Source: Prostheceraeus crozeri (Eukaryota; Platyhelminthes; Polycladida; Euryleptidae). From it: DNA of 64,000 nucleotides. Position numbers and translations under genes: made by a program. The notes beneath the pieces were generated by a model. That model was not told where the DNA came from and did not search any database. It saw only the letters and a program-made list of their open reading frames with translations. Position 1 is the first letter of the stretch, and the number at the start of each line of letters is the position of its first letter. This document shows, one piece after another, positions 33,130-42,352 of this stretch. Where the stretch lies: positions 62,001 through 126,000 of the forward strand of contig CAJQUW010003168.1 of the NCBI GenBank assembly GCA_907163375.1. Reading direction: 5' to 3'.

Positions 33130-34320
33130 CGATTCTGGAGGTCCGATTCAGCTGGAAATACACCATTTCAATGTAGAATTTGACGCTGAATCCAAATCTG
33201 TCCTCCGTTTTCCCATCCAATGCTTCGTTTTGGCTCTACAGCCCGTAGCCATCGCAAAAATTCTAACTCGTTTTTTCGAAAAATGTTGAAAATTTTTTCT
33301 CTCCGATTGACTTGAAACTCACCATGTTGATAGAGAATTTGACGCTGATTCCAAATCTGAAATCCGTTTTCCCATCCGATGCTTCGTTATGGCGCTACAG
33401 CCCAAAACGTCCAAAATTCTAACTCTGTCGTTTTTCGCCAATCTCACAAAATCTTAAATGGCGTCTCACATCTAAACGAAGACAGATATGAACAAGCCGT
33501 TTCTTTCAGTGAATTTGTCTCACTCTTAGCTTTCAAACGAGCTATTGCACGACTTTCTACGATCACTAGAAGCGAAATTGGAAGTTTGGTGCCGGGGGGG
33601 ACGTCAGCGAAAATTTTTTCTCTCCGATTGCGTTCAAATTCACCATACCGATGCAGAATTTCACGCTGAATCCGAATCTGGCTTCCGTTTTCCCATCCGA
33701 TGCTTCGTTTTGGCGCTACAGCCCAAAACGTCCAAAATTCTAACTCTGTCGTTTTTTCGAAAAATGTTGAAAATTTTTTCTCTCCGATTGACTTGAAACT
33801 CACCATGTTGATAGAAAATTTGACGCTGATTCCAAATCTGAAATCCGTTTTCCCATCCGATGCTTCGTTTTGGCGCTACAGCCCAAAACGTCCAAAATTC
33901 TAACTCTGTCGTTTTTCGCCAATCTCACAAAATCTTAAAGGGGTCTCACATCTAAAAGAAGACAGATATGAACAAGCCGTTTCTTTCAGTGAATTTGTCT
34001 CACTCTTAGCTTTCAAACGAGCTATTGCACGACTTTCTACGATCACTAGAAGCGAAATTGGAAGTTTGGTGCCGGGGGGGGGACGTCAGCGAAAATTTTT
34101 TCTCTCCGATTGCTTTCAAATTCACCATACAGATGCAGAATTTCACGCTGAATCCGAATCTGGCTTCCGTTTTCCCATCCGATGCTTCGTTTTGGCGCTA
34201 CAGCCCAAAACGTCCAAAATTTTACCTCTGTCGTTTTTCCGAAGTTGAACATTTTTTCTCTCCGATTGAGCTGGAAATCACACCTAAGATGCAGAATTTG
34301 ACACTGAGTCCAAAATTCAC
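33130..34320 (-). repeat. Subterminal minisatellite, right arm (expanded)
   Basis: Same units as the left arm, plus an additional ~0.5 kb tandem copy: the block containing GAAGACAGATATGAACAAGC and TCACTAGAAGCGAAATTGGA occurs twice (near 33478 and 33960) against once on the left. Confidence 0.75.
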
Positions 34321-34659
34321 AGTTGCAAAGTCCTCCGAGCACTGCTTCCACTCGAAACATCCCATTTTCACCCCAAAATTCATTCATGTTCACGAAAATC
34401 CTAACACACCATAGCACCAAGTCAAAACCTGGCGGTCGCCCAAGTCCACCACGACACTCTGTCGTTTATCGAAGGGAGGGGGGGGGCGTTAGCGACCAGT
34501 CTTTCCGATGGCTGTCAACGATGGGAGCGGCCAACCTGGCTGGCACACCACGACAGACCACAACCTCTCACGTTCCAGAGGGGGGGACGTCAGCGACCAT
34601 TTTTCGACGGCGGCCATCTTGCGCTATCCAGTGGTGTAGATTTACTTACTACTCTCCCG

Positions 34660-34735
34660 TGGTCCAAACAATTATTTGAGCAGTTTCAAAAAAGTCAAAA
34701 TTTGACAATTTACATACGACCAAGATGACTCTCCT
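34660..34735. repeat. Foldback repeat, right part
   Basis: GTCCAAACAATTATTTGAGC and GTCAAAATTTGACAATTTA match 16825-16912 in inverse. Next to the right TSD of Polinton-1. Confidence 0.65.
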
Positions 34736-35116
34736 ACATAAGTATAAGTAGCATGAAACAAGCTGGATATCAAAATGAATGAATATTTGCTGAAAAGCAT
34801 CCTAACTAAGCGGAAATTATGCTGATCATCAAGGGAATTTCATGAATTGTATTATCATGAAAATCTTCAAGAAAAAGTCGCGATACTATTCGTGCTTTCT
34901 TGGTTGAAATGTCAAGTTTTTAATTAAATTTTCACTGGCATGATTCACTAAATTCATGTTTCATTTCTTGAATCTGAATAGTGATGTGGACCTATGTTTA
35001 CATCTTTCAAAGTTAATTGAAATCTTTGTCTTTGATTGTGTTTTTTTGTTCTGCCAGTGGCAGGCGCCTGTGATATATGATCACGCTTAAGAAAATAATC
35101 TTGAGGTTGAGCATGA
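34736..35116 (-). repeat. Family S repeat, copy F (reverse, partial)
   Basis: Starts GCATGAAACAAGCTGGATAT and runs to CTTGAGGTTGAGCATGAA, where repeat R begins. Only the 3' half of the unit is present. Mirror partner of copy E across the foldback and Polinton-1. Confidence 0.7.
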
Positions 35117-35305
35117 ACCCTGTGGGAACGAATCTGGCGAAAAGCTGGCAGATAATCAGCTACATATTATCATGCAATAGTTCAGTAATAATTTTTAGCA
35201 TATTCGCTGGCGAAGTTCGCCGACGACAATTCGCGAATTCGCGCTATGTATGCCACCTTTTACTTTTGACTTTCTCTCTTATTTTCTTTAGTAATCCGCC
35301 TATAT
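35117..35305 (-). repeat. Dispersed repeat R, copy 2
   Basis: Inverse of 1590-1766, beginning CCCTGTGGGAACGAATCTGG and ending near GTAATCCGCC. It truncates family S copy F. Confidence 0.6.
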
Positions 35306-36142
35306 GCCTGGCACCTGAGCATTTTCACCTCTTTCGGTGAATTCGACCTTTGCTACGCGAAAGGTTCCTCTCTGATCCGACTTTGTTTACGCTTGATGTT
35401 TCACTGAAAAATCGTTTCGGGACTTTTCTACGCAACGAACTTTTTCACTACAATAAAAAAATGAACGTCATTATGCTGACGTCATAACATCACACGGTGT
35501 CTTAAGGTCTCAAGCAGACTATTCGTTGCTGCGTGCGCAGTGAACGATGGTAGGGTGTTAGCTTTTGAGGATCGGCCGTCAACAAATATAGCAATGGACT
35601 TCAATTAGATGACAATCTAAATACTTTTGACGGTTGTTAGTATGGCAGCGGCATGGCAGCGGTATCAGTATCTTCGGCATGTTTCAATCACACATTTACA
35701 TGGAAGAGAAAGGTAATGTTTCTTTAAAGTCTCTTGTTTATTATGTCTGTTGTCCGTAGGCTCATTTGGAAATTACTTTCCGTCGAATAAAGGTAAACTA
35801 CATTCCCCATTATAAAAAAATAATTTTCCGGGAGACGTGAGTCAGTTTGGCTGTACTATAATACATGTAATGATATATTGCACCTATCTACTACATTTTT
35901 CTTCAAAACGTTCAACTTGCAAAGAAGTAATTTAGTTTCTGCAATGCAATAGTCTTAATCGAGGATGAGACAATCCCTATCATGGTTGTCGACAAAAACC
36001 GTTGCTGTATCTTCCATAGATAGTTTAAGCCTTAAGGTCACCGAGATTGTGAGTCATTTTTTTGAAGCATTTGTCTTGTCTGTCCAACATGATTCGTCCT
36101 CCCTAGATCGCTTTTATGAGAAGACACGCCGGCAGACGTATT
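35306..36142. other. No recognised gene
   Basis: About 840 bp without recognised features. A short hairpin around CACCTCTTTCGGTG near 35328 is visible. Confidence 0.35.
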
Positions 36143-36395
36143 GAGCCGTATGCATAAAAATAAGCAAATGCTTTTGCTTCAATAATCTAAGCAAAAGCTT
36201 AAGTTCGCATGCGTTGGCACTTGCTTTTTCTTTAAGCAAAAGCTTTTGCTTTTAAGTTTAAGCAAAAGCTTCAAAAAGTAGCGTTTGCTTCAATTCGTAT
36301 GCATAATTCTAACCAATGACTTTATTTCTTAAGCAAAAGCTATTACAAATTAGAGCGCAGATAGATGTCGCTCCAGTTTTTAAGAAATCGCAGTC

Positions 36396-37418
36396 ATGGC
36401 GGAATACATGAAAATCCGAGAGACCAAACATTACAAAGTTCGTCGTAATCATGAAAAAGGTGATTTTTTACGATTGTATCGATTCAGAGAGGACACTCTA
36501 CTGTGGATGAGCGATTATTTCCTGGGAAAGAATTGTGAGAGAAGGGGATCTGCACTGACGTCATTGGAAAAAATGAAAATATTTTGTCGATACATGGCAG
36601 ATCCAGGTTTTCAAACGGGTGTTGCTGAGGATCTAGGAGTTCATCAAAGTACTGTTTCTCGGCAAATACATTCAGTAATGGATTCTATAATTAAGAAGAG
36701 AAATATTTGGATTCATTTTCCGACTTCCCAAGAAGAAATCCAAGAATCAAAAATTTTATGGCAAGAAAATAAATCAATGCCATCAACCATCGGAGCGATT
36801 GATTGTACACATGTGCGTATTGACAAGCCGCCTGGTGTATTTGGTGATGAATACGTAAATAGGAAGGGATACGCTTCGATTATTGTGCAGGCAACTTGCA
36901 ATGCTAGATTTGAATTAATAAGTCTCGACGTAAGTTGGCCTGGGTCTGTGCATGACAGTCGTGTACTTCGAAATTCGGACCTTTTTCTCCATTTACGTGA
37001 TTCAAAGCCTCCGGTAATCTTGCTTGGTGATGAAGGCTATCCTTTGCATCCATTTTTAATGACTCCTTTCAAAGTTCCCCGAAGTGAAAAACAGACGTTT
37101 TATAATAAAACACACGCGAAGGAACGCGTCGTTATCGAGCAAACATTCGGCCAGCTGAAGCGTCGTTTTCCCATGCTGCGGTACGGACTTCGATTGAAAT
37201 TGGAAAGTGTTCCAACTGCTATCACTTGTTGTACCATTTTACACAACATAGCAAAATACTTCAATGAACCCGATCCGATCGATGATGAAGAAAACGTTGA
37301 ACCTGATGAAGACTTGATTGACATTACTGAAATGCTTGAGATTACTAATCAAGCCGAAAGTCGACGCCTAGACATAGTGGATATTTTGTTCAATCGCAGA
37401 AACATACGCCTTAGCTGA
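36396..37418 (+). CDS. Harbinger-type DDE transposase (HARBI1-like), second family
   Basis: A 340-residue DDE_Tnp_4 protein. An N-terminal helix-turn-helix includes VAEDLGVHQSTVSRQIHSV (~residues 70-90). The first Asp is in GAIDCTHVRIDKPP (~residue 132), the second in SWPGSVHDSRVL (~residue 187), a further conserved Asp in LLGDEGYPLHPFLMTP (~residue 211), and the catalytic Glu in VIEQTFGQLKRRFPML (~residue 249). An acidic tail follows. It differs clearly from the Harbinger-1 enzyme, so the two elements belong to separate families. The ATG at 36396 leaves a complete N-terminus, and the gene needs no introns. Since the frame is intact, the copy may be recent. Confidence 0.92.
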   Translation: MAEYMKIRETKHYKVRRNHEKGDFLRLYRFREDTLLWMSDYFLGKNCERRGSALTSLEKMKIFCRYMADPGFQTGVAEDLGVHQSTVSRQIHSVMDSIIKKRNIWIHFPTSQEEIQESKILWQENKSMPSTIGAIDCTHVRIDKPPGVFGDEYVNRKGYASIIVQATCNARFELISLDVSWPGSVHDSRVLRNSDLFLHLRDSKPPVILLGDEGYPLHPFLMTPFKVPRSEKQTFYNKTHAKERVVIEQTFGQLKRRFPMLRYGLRLKLESVPTAITCCTILHNIAKYFNEPDPIDDEENVEPDEDLIDITEMLEITNQAESRRLDIVDILFNRRNIRLS

Positions 37419-37883
37419 TGCTAGGCCAAATAGTGTCAAAATCAATGAGCTTTGATGTTGTGTAAAGTAAAAGTTACATTGATATTTGTATTAAAATTGA
37501 TGATCAGTTAGTCTTTTGTGTCGTCTTTCAAATATGAACTTCCACCACATCCACAAGTCTGAATCTGCATGACCTCATGAAATCATATTATTTTAGTCGT
37601 TAATATACATACGGGTCTACTTGTAACAAATGTTTAGCAGGAAAAAAACAGCATTAGTAATGTAGCAACAAATGCATGAGCTAGTGATAGTAGGTTTATC
37701 AATTTATTTTGTGTGTTATTGTGTATTACTATATACTATATTAATTATTAATAATTATCAATATATTGTTATTATATTACATTATTGTTATAGGCCTATT
37801 AGTATTGTTATATTATTGATATAAATATATCAATAACCATATTATCTTTGTTAGATATACGATTATTTAAGTTCATGGTATGA

Positions 37884-37941
<58 letters not shown>

Positions 37942-38263
37942 ATATTATAAACCTTATATTTTAGTAATTACGATGGGATTTTACTATTGCTAAAATAAAG
38001 ACTAAAAATAGCATGATAATTCCTAACTGATGAACTGATGCATTATATGGATCAAAGCAAGGATAATTTATTGTTGATTAAGAAACAATCATTTCTCTCT
38101 TAATAATTTTATTTCAATTAGAAATCTATCAATCAATAATTTGAATTAATTACAATTAAATCCCCATCATCCAATTATCTAGGTATTATTTAGACTGATA
38201 AAAGAGCTATCTCTTCCCCCAATTCGAATTCTTATAAACTTTGCTGTCCTGTTCCAGTACCGC
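37419..38263. other. Non-coding middle of Harbinger-2, left of the hAT insertion
   Basis: Extremely AT-rich with runs of TTATTA and ATTATA, including the TA microsatellite. No ORF recognised. Confidence 0.5.
37887..37937. repeat. (AT)n microsatellite, ~25 units
   Basis: Uninterrupted AT dinucleotides within Harbinger-2. Confidence 0.95.
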
Positions 38264-38271
38264 AGCAAATG

Positions 38272-39279
38272 TAGTGATGAATATTTTCCGGAAAATTTTG
38301 AAAGTTTTGATTTTTTTGATAGGCCTTGTAAATTGAGCGCTTCCACTGCCGAGGCAGCTACGTACCAATAAATTGGGTCTAGAACTCTTAATTTCATCAT
38401 TATTTCGATTAAAGCGATCGTAGCAATGCGAGTTCCGTCCGCGGATTTTTGAACATTCCTATTGCCACAGTGGCTATTTGTGCCATTTTGTTAGCATTTT
38501 TAATTATCATACAGACACCGTTTTGGATAACCTGAATCTTGCTTTACAATAGGGGTACAATTTCATGCACTGTGAAAGATCTGGAGTAAAAATAATGTAC
38601 TTCATTTTGGAGTTTGCTTATTAGCTTGAAATTTAAGCTTTATTATGCAGCGTGGATCAGTGAAAGAAATTCTTCATATGTTGATGAACAAGTGAAGTAT
38701 AAGCAAGTCCACGCAGCATTCATGAGCGACCATTTTGGAAGACATGAAGACTGTAAACTCGTTAGATATTTGGTAACTAAAGATATCTGTGATGAGTAAA
38801 AGAATATCTATGATAGCCTTTAACTTCTGGCCTATTGTCCGACATCTTCGCTGAGGATACATATTTTCCATTTCTAGTTCATGGTTCAGATAGTTCAAAT
38901 TCGATTTCAGCTGCCCAAATGAATTTCAGATATGATCCACATGAATCTCCAATTGAATTTAAGATCTTTTCATCTGTGCTTCTAACAGACTTCTGAAATT
39001 CAGCTAGAGAAATCTGAAATCCATCTAATGTCTGAAGTTCATTTGGAAAGATCTGAAATAGACATGGAAAAGGTGCAGTTGGTTACAAAAGTTGACATAC
39101 AAAAGTTTTCGGTCTTTGAATATTACAGAGTCTTTTCAAACGACTAAAATAAGTCTCCAAAACAAAGGAAAAACCTCAATCGCCGAAAAATAAATTTCAA
39201 AATTTTCCAGTGGAAAATTTTCCGGAAAATTTTGAAAAAATTGGAAAATTTTCCGGAAAATTTTCCATTTGCATCACTA
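38272..39279. mobile_element. Non-autonomous hAT-like element nested in Harbinger-2
   Basis: A 1008-bp insertion flanked by the perfect 8-bp duplication AGCAAATG (38264-38271 and 39280-39287). The ends start TAGTGATG, the usual hAT-type terminus, and share the subterminal palindrome TTTTCCGGAAAATTTT. No transposase frame is inside, so it relies on an enzyme encoded elsewhere. It inserted after Harbinger-2 did. Confidence 0.85.
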
Positions 39280-39412
39280 AGCAAATGTAATAAATCGCTT
39301 TTTTTAAAATTCTCAGCCTGTCTCACAACACAAAACCGTAACATGTGCTCGTATGGTAGCTAACATAAATGTATTCACATAATAAGACAGATTAAAAAGT
39401 CCAAGAAAAAAC

Positions 39413-40174
39413 CTAAACATTATTCGTTGCAATCATATAAGCGTCATAATCAGCACACTGATTCATTTCATGAAGAAGCTGTTGACTTTCTTGATTTCTT
39501 TTGGTAAATATATCAGCAGATTTTTCCATTAAATTTCGAGTTTTCATCCGATAGTATTTCAACTGCTCCAAAAGAACAAGACGCTGTAATTCACTTGTTG
39601 TTAGTTTGCTTGTTTCGTCAGTTTCCTCAACGAGTCGTTTTCTTTTAGGCTTAATTGCCGGTGTGGGTGTATGGCTATTCGAAGACACCGCTTCCTTCGG
39701 AAAATTTACACTTTCTGCCTTTTGTGTTGATTGAAGGCCAGATGAAATAGCACCTTGGATTCGACAGAATATCGGGTTAATATCCCCCTGCAATAATTCG
39801 AACATCATCCGTTCCCATGGCTTCAAAGTTATCTTGCGATTACCAGTCTTTTTTACATCAGTCTTCTCCTTCACTATCTTCTTCATGTTAGCTATCTTTT
39901 TCAACAGTTGCTGTCTCGTGTAAATCTTTGCGTATTTGGTTTGTAGTAGTTGTCTTAAAGATTCAATAGCGTCAATTTTCTGCACCTTGACGTGAGGCTT
40001 CTGACTTTTCTCGAGTAGTACTGGGTAAGATGATAACAGTTCAACAAACGCCATCTGATTATCGTCATTTTGACTATCAATCTCCTCCGTTTCTTGGATA
40101 ACAGAGTCCTCTTCAGACTCCTCGCACGCATAATAGGGGGTACGACTCGCACCACTCATGTCTGACGATAGCAA
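39413..40174 (-). CDS. Accessory DNA-binding protein of Harbinger-2 (Myb/SANT-like, probable)
   Basis: A 253-residue protein convergent with the transposase. After an acidic N-terminus (CEESEEDSVIQETEEID), residues ~42-130 (FVELLSSYPVLLEKSQKP, YTRQQLLKKIANMKKIV, KPWERMMFELL) look like a Myb/SANT- or MADF-type trihelix with three helical stretches. A basic KPKRKRL resembles a nuclear localisation signal. The C-terminal third (LQRLVLLEQLKYYRMKTRNL) is predicted helical and may dimerise. A second Met five residues in is an equally possible start. Family knowledge says the Harbinger partner binds DNA and helps the transposase enter the nucleus. Similarity to the Harbinger-1 partner is only in layout. 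Confidence 0.75.
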   Translation of the reverse strand: MLSSDMSGASRTPYYACEESEEDSVIQETEEIDSQNDDNQMAFVELLSSYPVLLEKSQKPHVKVQKIDAIESLRQLLQTKYAKIYTRQQLLKKIANMKKIVKEKTDVKKTGNRKITLKPWERMMFELLQGDINPIFCRIQGAISSGLQSTQKAESVNFPKEAVSSNSHTPTPAIKPKRKRLVEETDETSKLTTSELQRLVLLEQLKYYRMKTRNLMEKSADIFTKRNQESQQLLHEMNQCADYDAYMIATNNV

Positions 40175-40490
40175 TCTATTTAATCTGTGCTTCCACCAAG
40201 TGATATGATCGATAAGACTGAATCGTGGTTGGTTTTACGTTCTGATCACGTGAGGACTGGTGAATGAAGATATCGTTTGTTTCAAACTATAAATAGATCT
40301 GATATCATCACTTGGTAGCGTCAATTGTCTTCGCTGTCCAACCATTTACTAAGTCTTGTAGCAAATGCTATTAAGTAAAAGCAAACTGTTATACATATGA
40401 ATTTAAGCATTTGCTTCTCAGAGAGCTTTTGCTAAAAAGCTTTTGCTTTTTCCTAGAAGTAAATGCTTAAGTTTATGCATGCGGCCCATT

Positions 40491-42059
40491 ATTGTTCAGT
40501 CTGATCCCATGCGAAGAGAAAGTGAGTACTTTAAGCGATGAATTCTATGCTGACTTAGCTCGCACTATCAAGGTAGCGTTTTAAGTATTTTTTCGGTAAA
40601 ACTTAGTTACCAAATTATCTAATGAGGGGAGTTGAAAATTTGATAATATGTCACTTCTGATGATGGTCTAATGATGATGCTCATTATTGTCTACTAGTTT
40701 GGTAAAGTAAGAAACTCGCAAATTTTAAATACAGCCACATGCAGTCTCTTTCATTACTAAAATGGTTGGCTCAATTTTGATGAAAGGAACTGATTTCATC
40801 TGCTAATATTTACCGTAGGTAACAAAACACTTCACGTGGTTAACGAGATCAACTGAACAATGTGTACCTTAATAATACCTTTATTAAAGACAGATGATAC
40901 CACTCTTACATTCATAAAGAAATATAACGAAGTAATGTATGTTTGATAAATACAAGCGTTTATTTACGTACTTACATGTACCTACGATTGTACCTCTTCG
41001 CAAATTAACGTGTTTGTACTGTTAAAGATGTTTTGCTTTAAATAACTGAAGAAAGATACAGTAGACATTTATTAAAATCAGTACATTTATCTAAAATTTA
41101 TATGATGTACATGTACATAAACTTTAATTTCAGTCTCCATGTTATCAAGGCACGAAGAGAAATAACATTTTAATTTTGAAAGCATAAGTCGTTACTTTTT
41201 CCAGCATTTTCATCTGAATATTTTACACAATCATTTAGTGTATAAAACTACTCGATGAATTTTGTTTAGAAAAGGATGCTAATTTCAACTTCCAAGTCAG
41301 TAGGTCAGGAAAAAATGTATGCTAATAGCACGTTGTCAAAAAGATCACTATCATATAGTTTTTCGACTATCAAACACCCGATATTAGAAAAAGTAGGTCC
41401 ACTTTCTAAAATGAATATTCAGACCATCTCGCTTTATGAGCGATTAGATTAAATGTTTCAAGGTACTCTGATGCATATGTTCTAGTTGATTCGGTTTTAG
41501 CCATTTAATGATCATGTATTTGAAGATCAATTTCATCTCTTTAGTCTTTTAACCAAATTTGTTGAAACTGATTTCGATATTTAATGAGTATCATCAAAAT
41601 TGGAAAAATAGCACATTAATGTTAATGAATGAGAATGAAGAAACGTCGGGTAGAAAAATGGATTGTATATTTTTATCTGTAAAGCGATTACACAAAAATA
41701 ATTTTAATTAAGTAATTAAGGAAAACAATTTGCTTAAATGCTGAATTAGCAGATATTTTAGCTATGTTAGGACAACCATATGTATGCTCCATTTCTCGAG
41801 TAATCGTATCTAACAAACTAGTGTACAAAAATGTTGCAATAAAATATGCAGATGTGAATGCTCAAATCAATAATTGCAACAATCAATTTGTATTAGATTA
41901 AAACGGCTTTACACGGGAGTTTCTTGCATCTTTCTACTACTAGATAAATGTCGTTTATATCTCCCACATTTAGGATAAGGACACCAAATTAGATTAGCGC
42001 ATAGTAATAATAAAATCTAAGGCATAGATAATTTTCAACTTCGATATTTAGAAATCTAT
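40491..42059. other. AT-rich stretch without recognised gene
   Basis: No motif-bearing ORF or repeat seen on either strand. The last few hundred bases may be a further decayed part of the PLE-2 remnant. Confidence 0.4.
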
Positions 42060-42146
42060 AAGTCTCCAGTAGAATGTAAATTAGTAGAAGCTATGTGGAT
42101 TTGTAACCTACAACCTAGGTTGAATAGGAAGGAAGAGTTGGTGCGC
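42060..42146 (+). pseudogene. Penelope-like element remnant (PLE-2), GIY-YIG C-terminus
   Basis: A short frame encodes SPVECKLVEAMWICNLQPRL followed by NRKEEL, the C-terminal signature of PLE GIY-YIG endonucleases (conserved Glu, then Pro, Asn, Arg). Only this end is recognisable. A hammerhead-like string follows at 42318-42352, as in intact PLEs. Confidence 0.55.
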
Positions 42147-42317
42147 TCGTGATCAAATATCTTCGCATCTCCATTGTATCCTTACAATAGAATTGTATTA
42201 TTTTGTATCGTTTGTATATCATTGTATTATCGTTATATTTGTAAGTTATTGATAGCACTAATTCAATTTTAGATATTTACTGTATCAAACTAGCAGTCCA
42301 GTCAATTCATAAAACCT

Positions 42318-42352
42318 CTTGACGAAGGAGTACGAACTCTCAAAGTTTGAGT
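42318..42352 (+). ncRNA. Degenerate hammerhead-like motif of PLE-2
   Basis: TTGACGA (one change from CUGANGA) is followed by a stem II with AGGAGT pairing with ACTCT around an ACGA loop, then CAAAG where GAAA is expected. It keeps the architecture but not the exact core, so it is presumably inactive. Confidence 0.35.

Larger units (their letters stand above)
17313..34653. mobile_element. Palindromic Polinton-like element with two PolB arms (Polinton-1)
   Basis: A 17,341-bp element whose ends read AGTAGTAAGTAAATCTACAC inward from both sides. It is flanked by a 6-bp duplication (17307-17312 TTCCCG, 34654-34659 CTCCCG; one mismatch). The AG...CT ends and 6-bp TSD are Polinton hallmarks. Nearly the whole element is a head-to-head inverted duplication: left arm about 17313-24300, right arm about 27170-34653, more than 99% alike where I compared them. 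Each arm carries a zinc-finger gene, a protein-primed PolB and small unknown ORFs. I see no integrase, protease, capsid or ATPase. It is a fossil: PolB has a few breaks, shared by both arms. The arm divergence suggests a recent duplication or ongoing homogenisation. Confidence 0.85.
27170..34653 (-). repeat. Right arm of the Polinton-1 inverted duplication
   Basis: Reverse-complement partner of 17313-24300. It has scattered single-base differences and one extra ~508 bp of subterminal tandem repeat, so it is a true second arm and not a mirrored assembly of one arm. Confidence 0.9.
36143..40487. mobile_element. PIF/Harbinger DNA transposon (Harbinger-2)
   Basis: A 4345-bp element. The ends are GAGCCGTATGCATAAA at the left and GGGCCGCATGCATAAA read inward at the right, flanked by ATT (36140-36142 and 40488-40490). 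The subterminal zones are dense in AAGCAAAAGCTT-like palindromic words (36160-36345 and 40365-40460), the likely accessory-protein sites. It holds a transposase and a convergent DNA-binding protein, both open. A hAT-like insertion (38272-39279) and a TA microsatellite enlarge the non-coding middle. Confidence 0.9.

Noticed and set aside
17313-34653. The palindrome as an assembly artefact from a folded read
   Set aside because: The arms differ at scattered bases and by ~508 bp in length, the central arrays are unequal, and a single TSD with different outer flanks encloses the whole. An artefact would give perfect symmetry.
38614-38898. Short frames inside the hAT-like element as a remnant transposase
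   Set aside because: No RW-cluster or hATC signature; too short.
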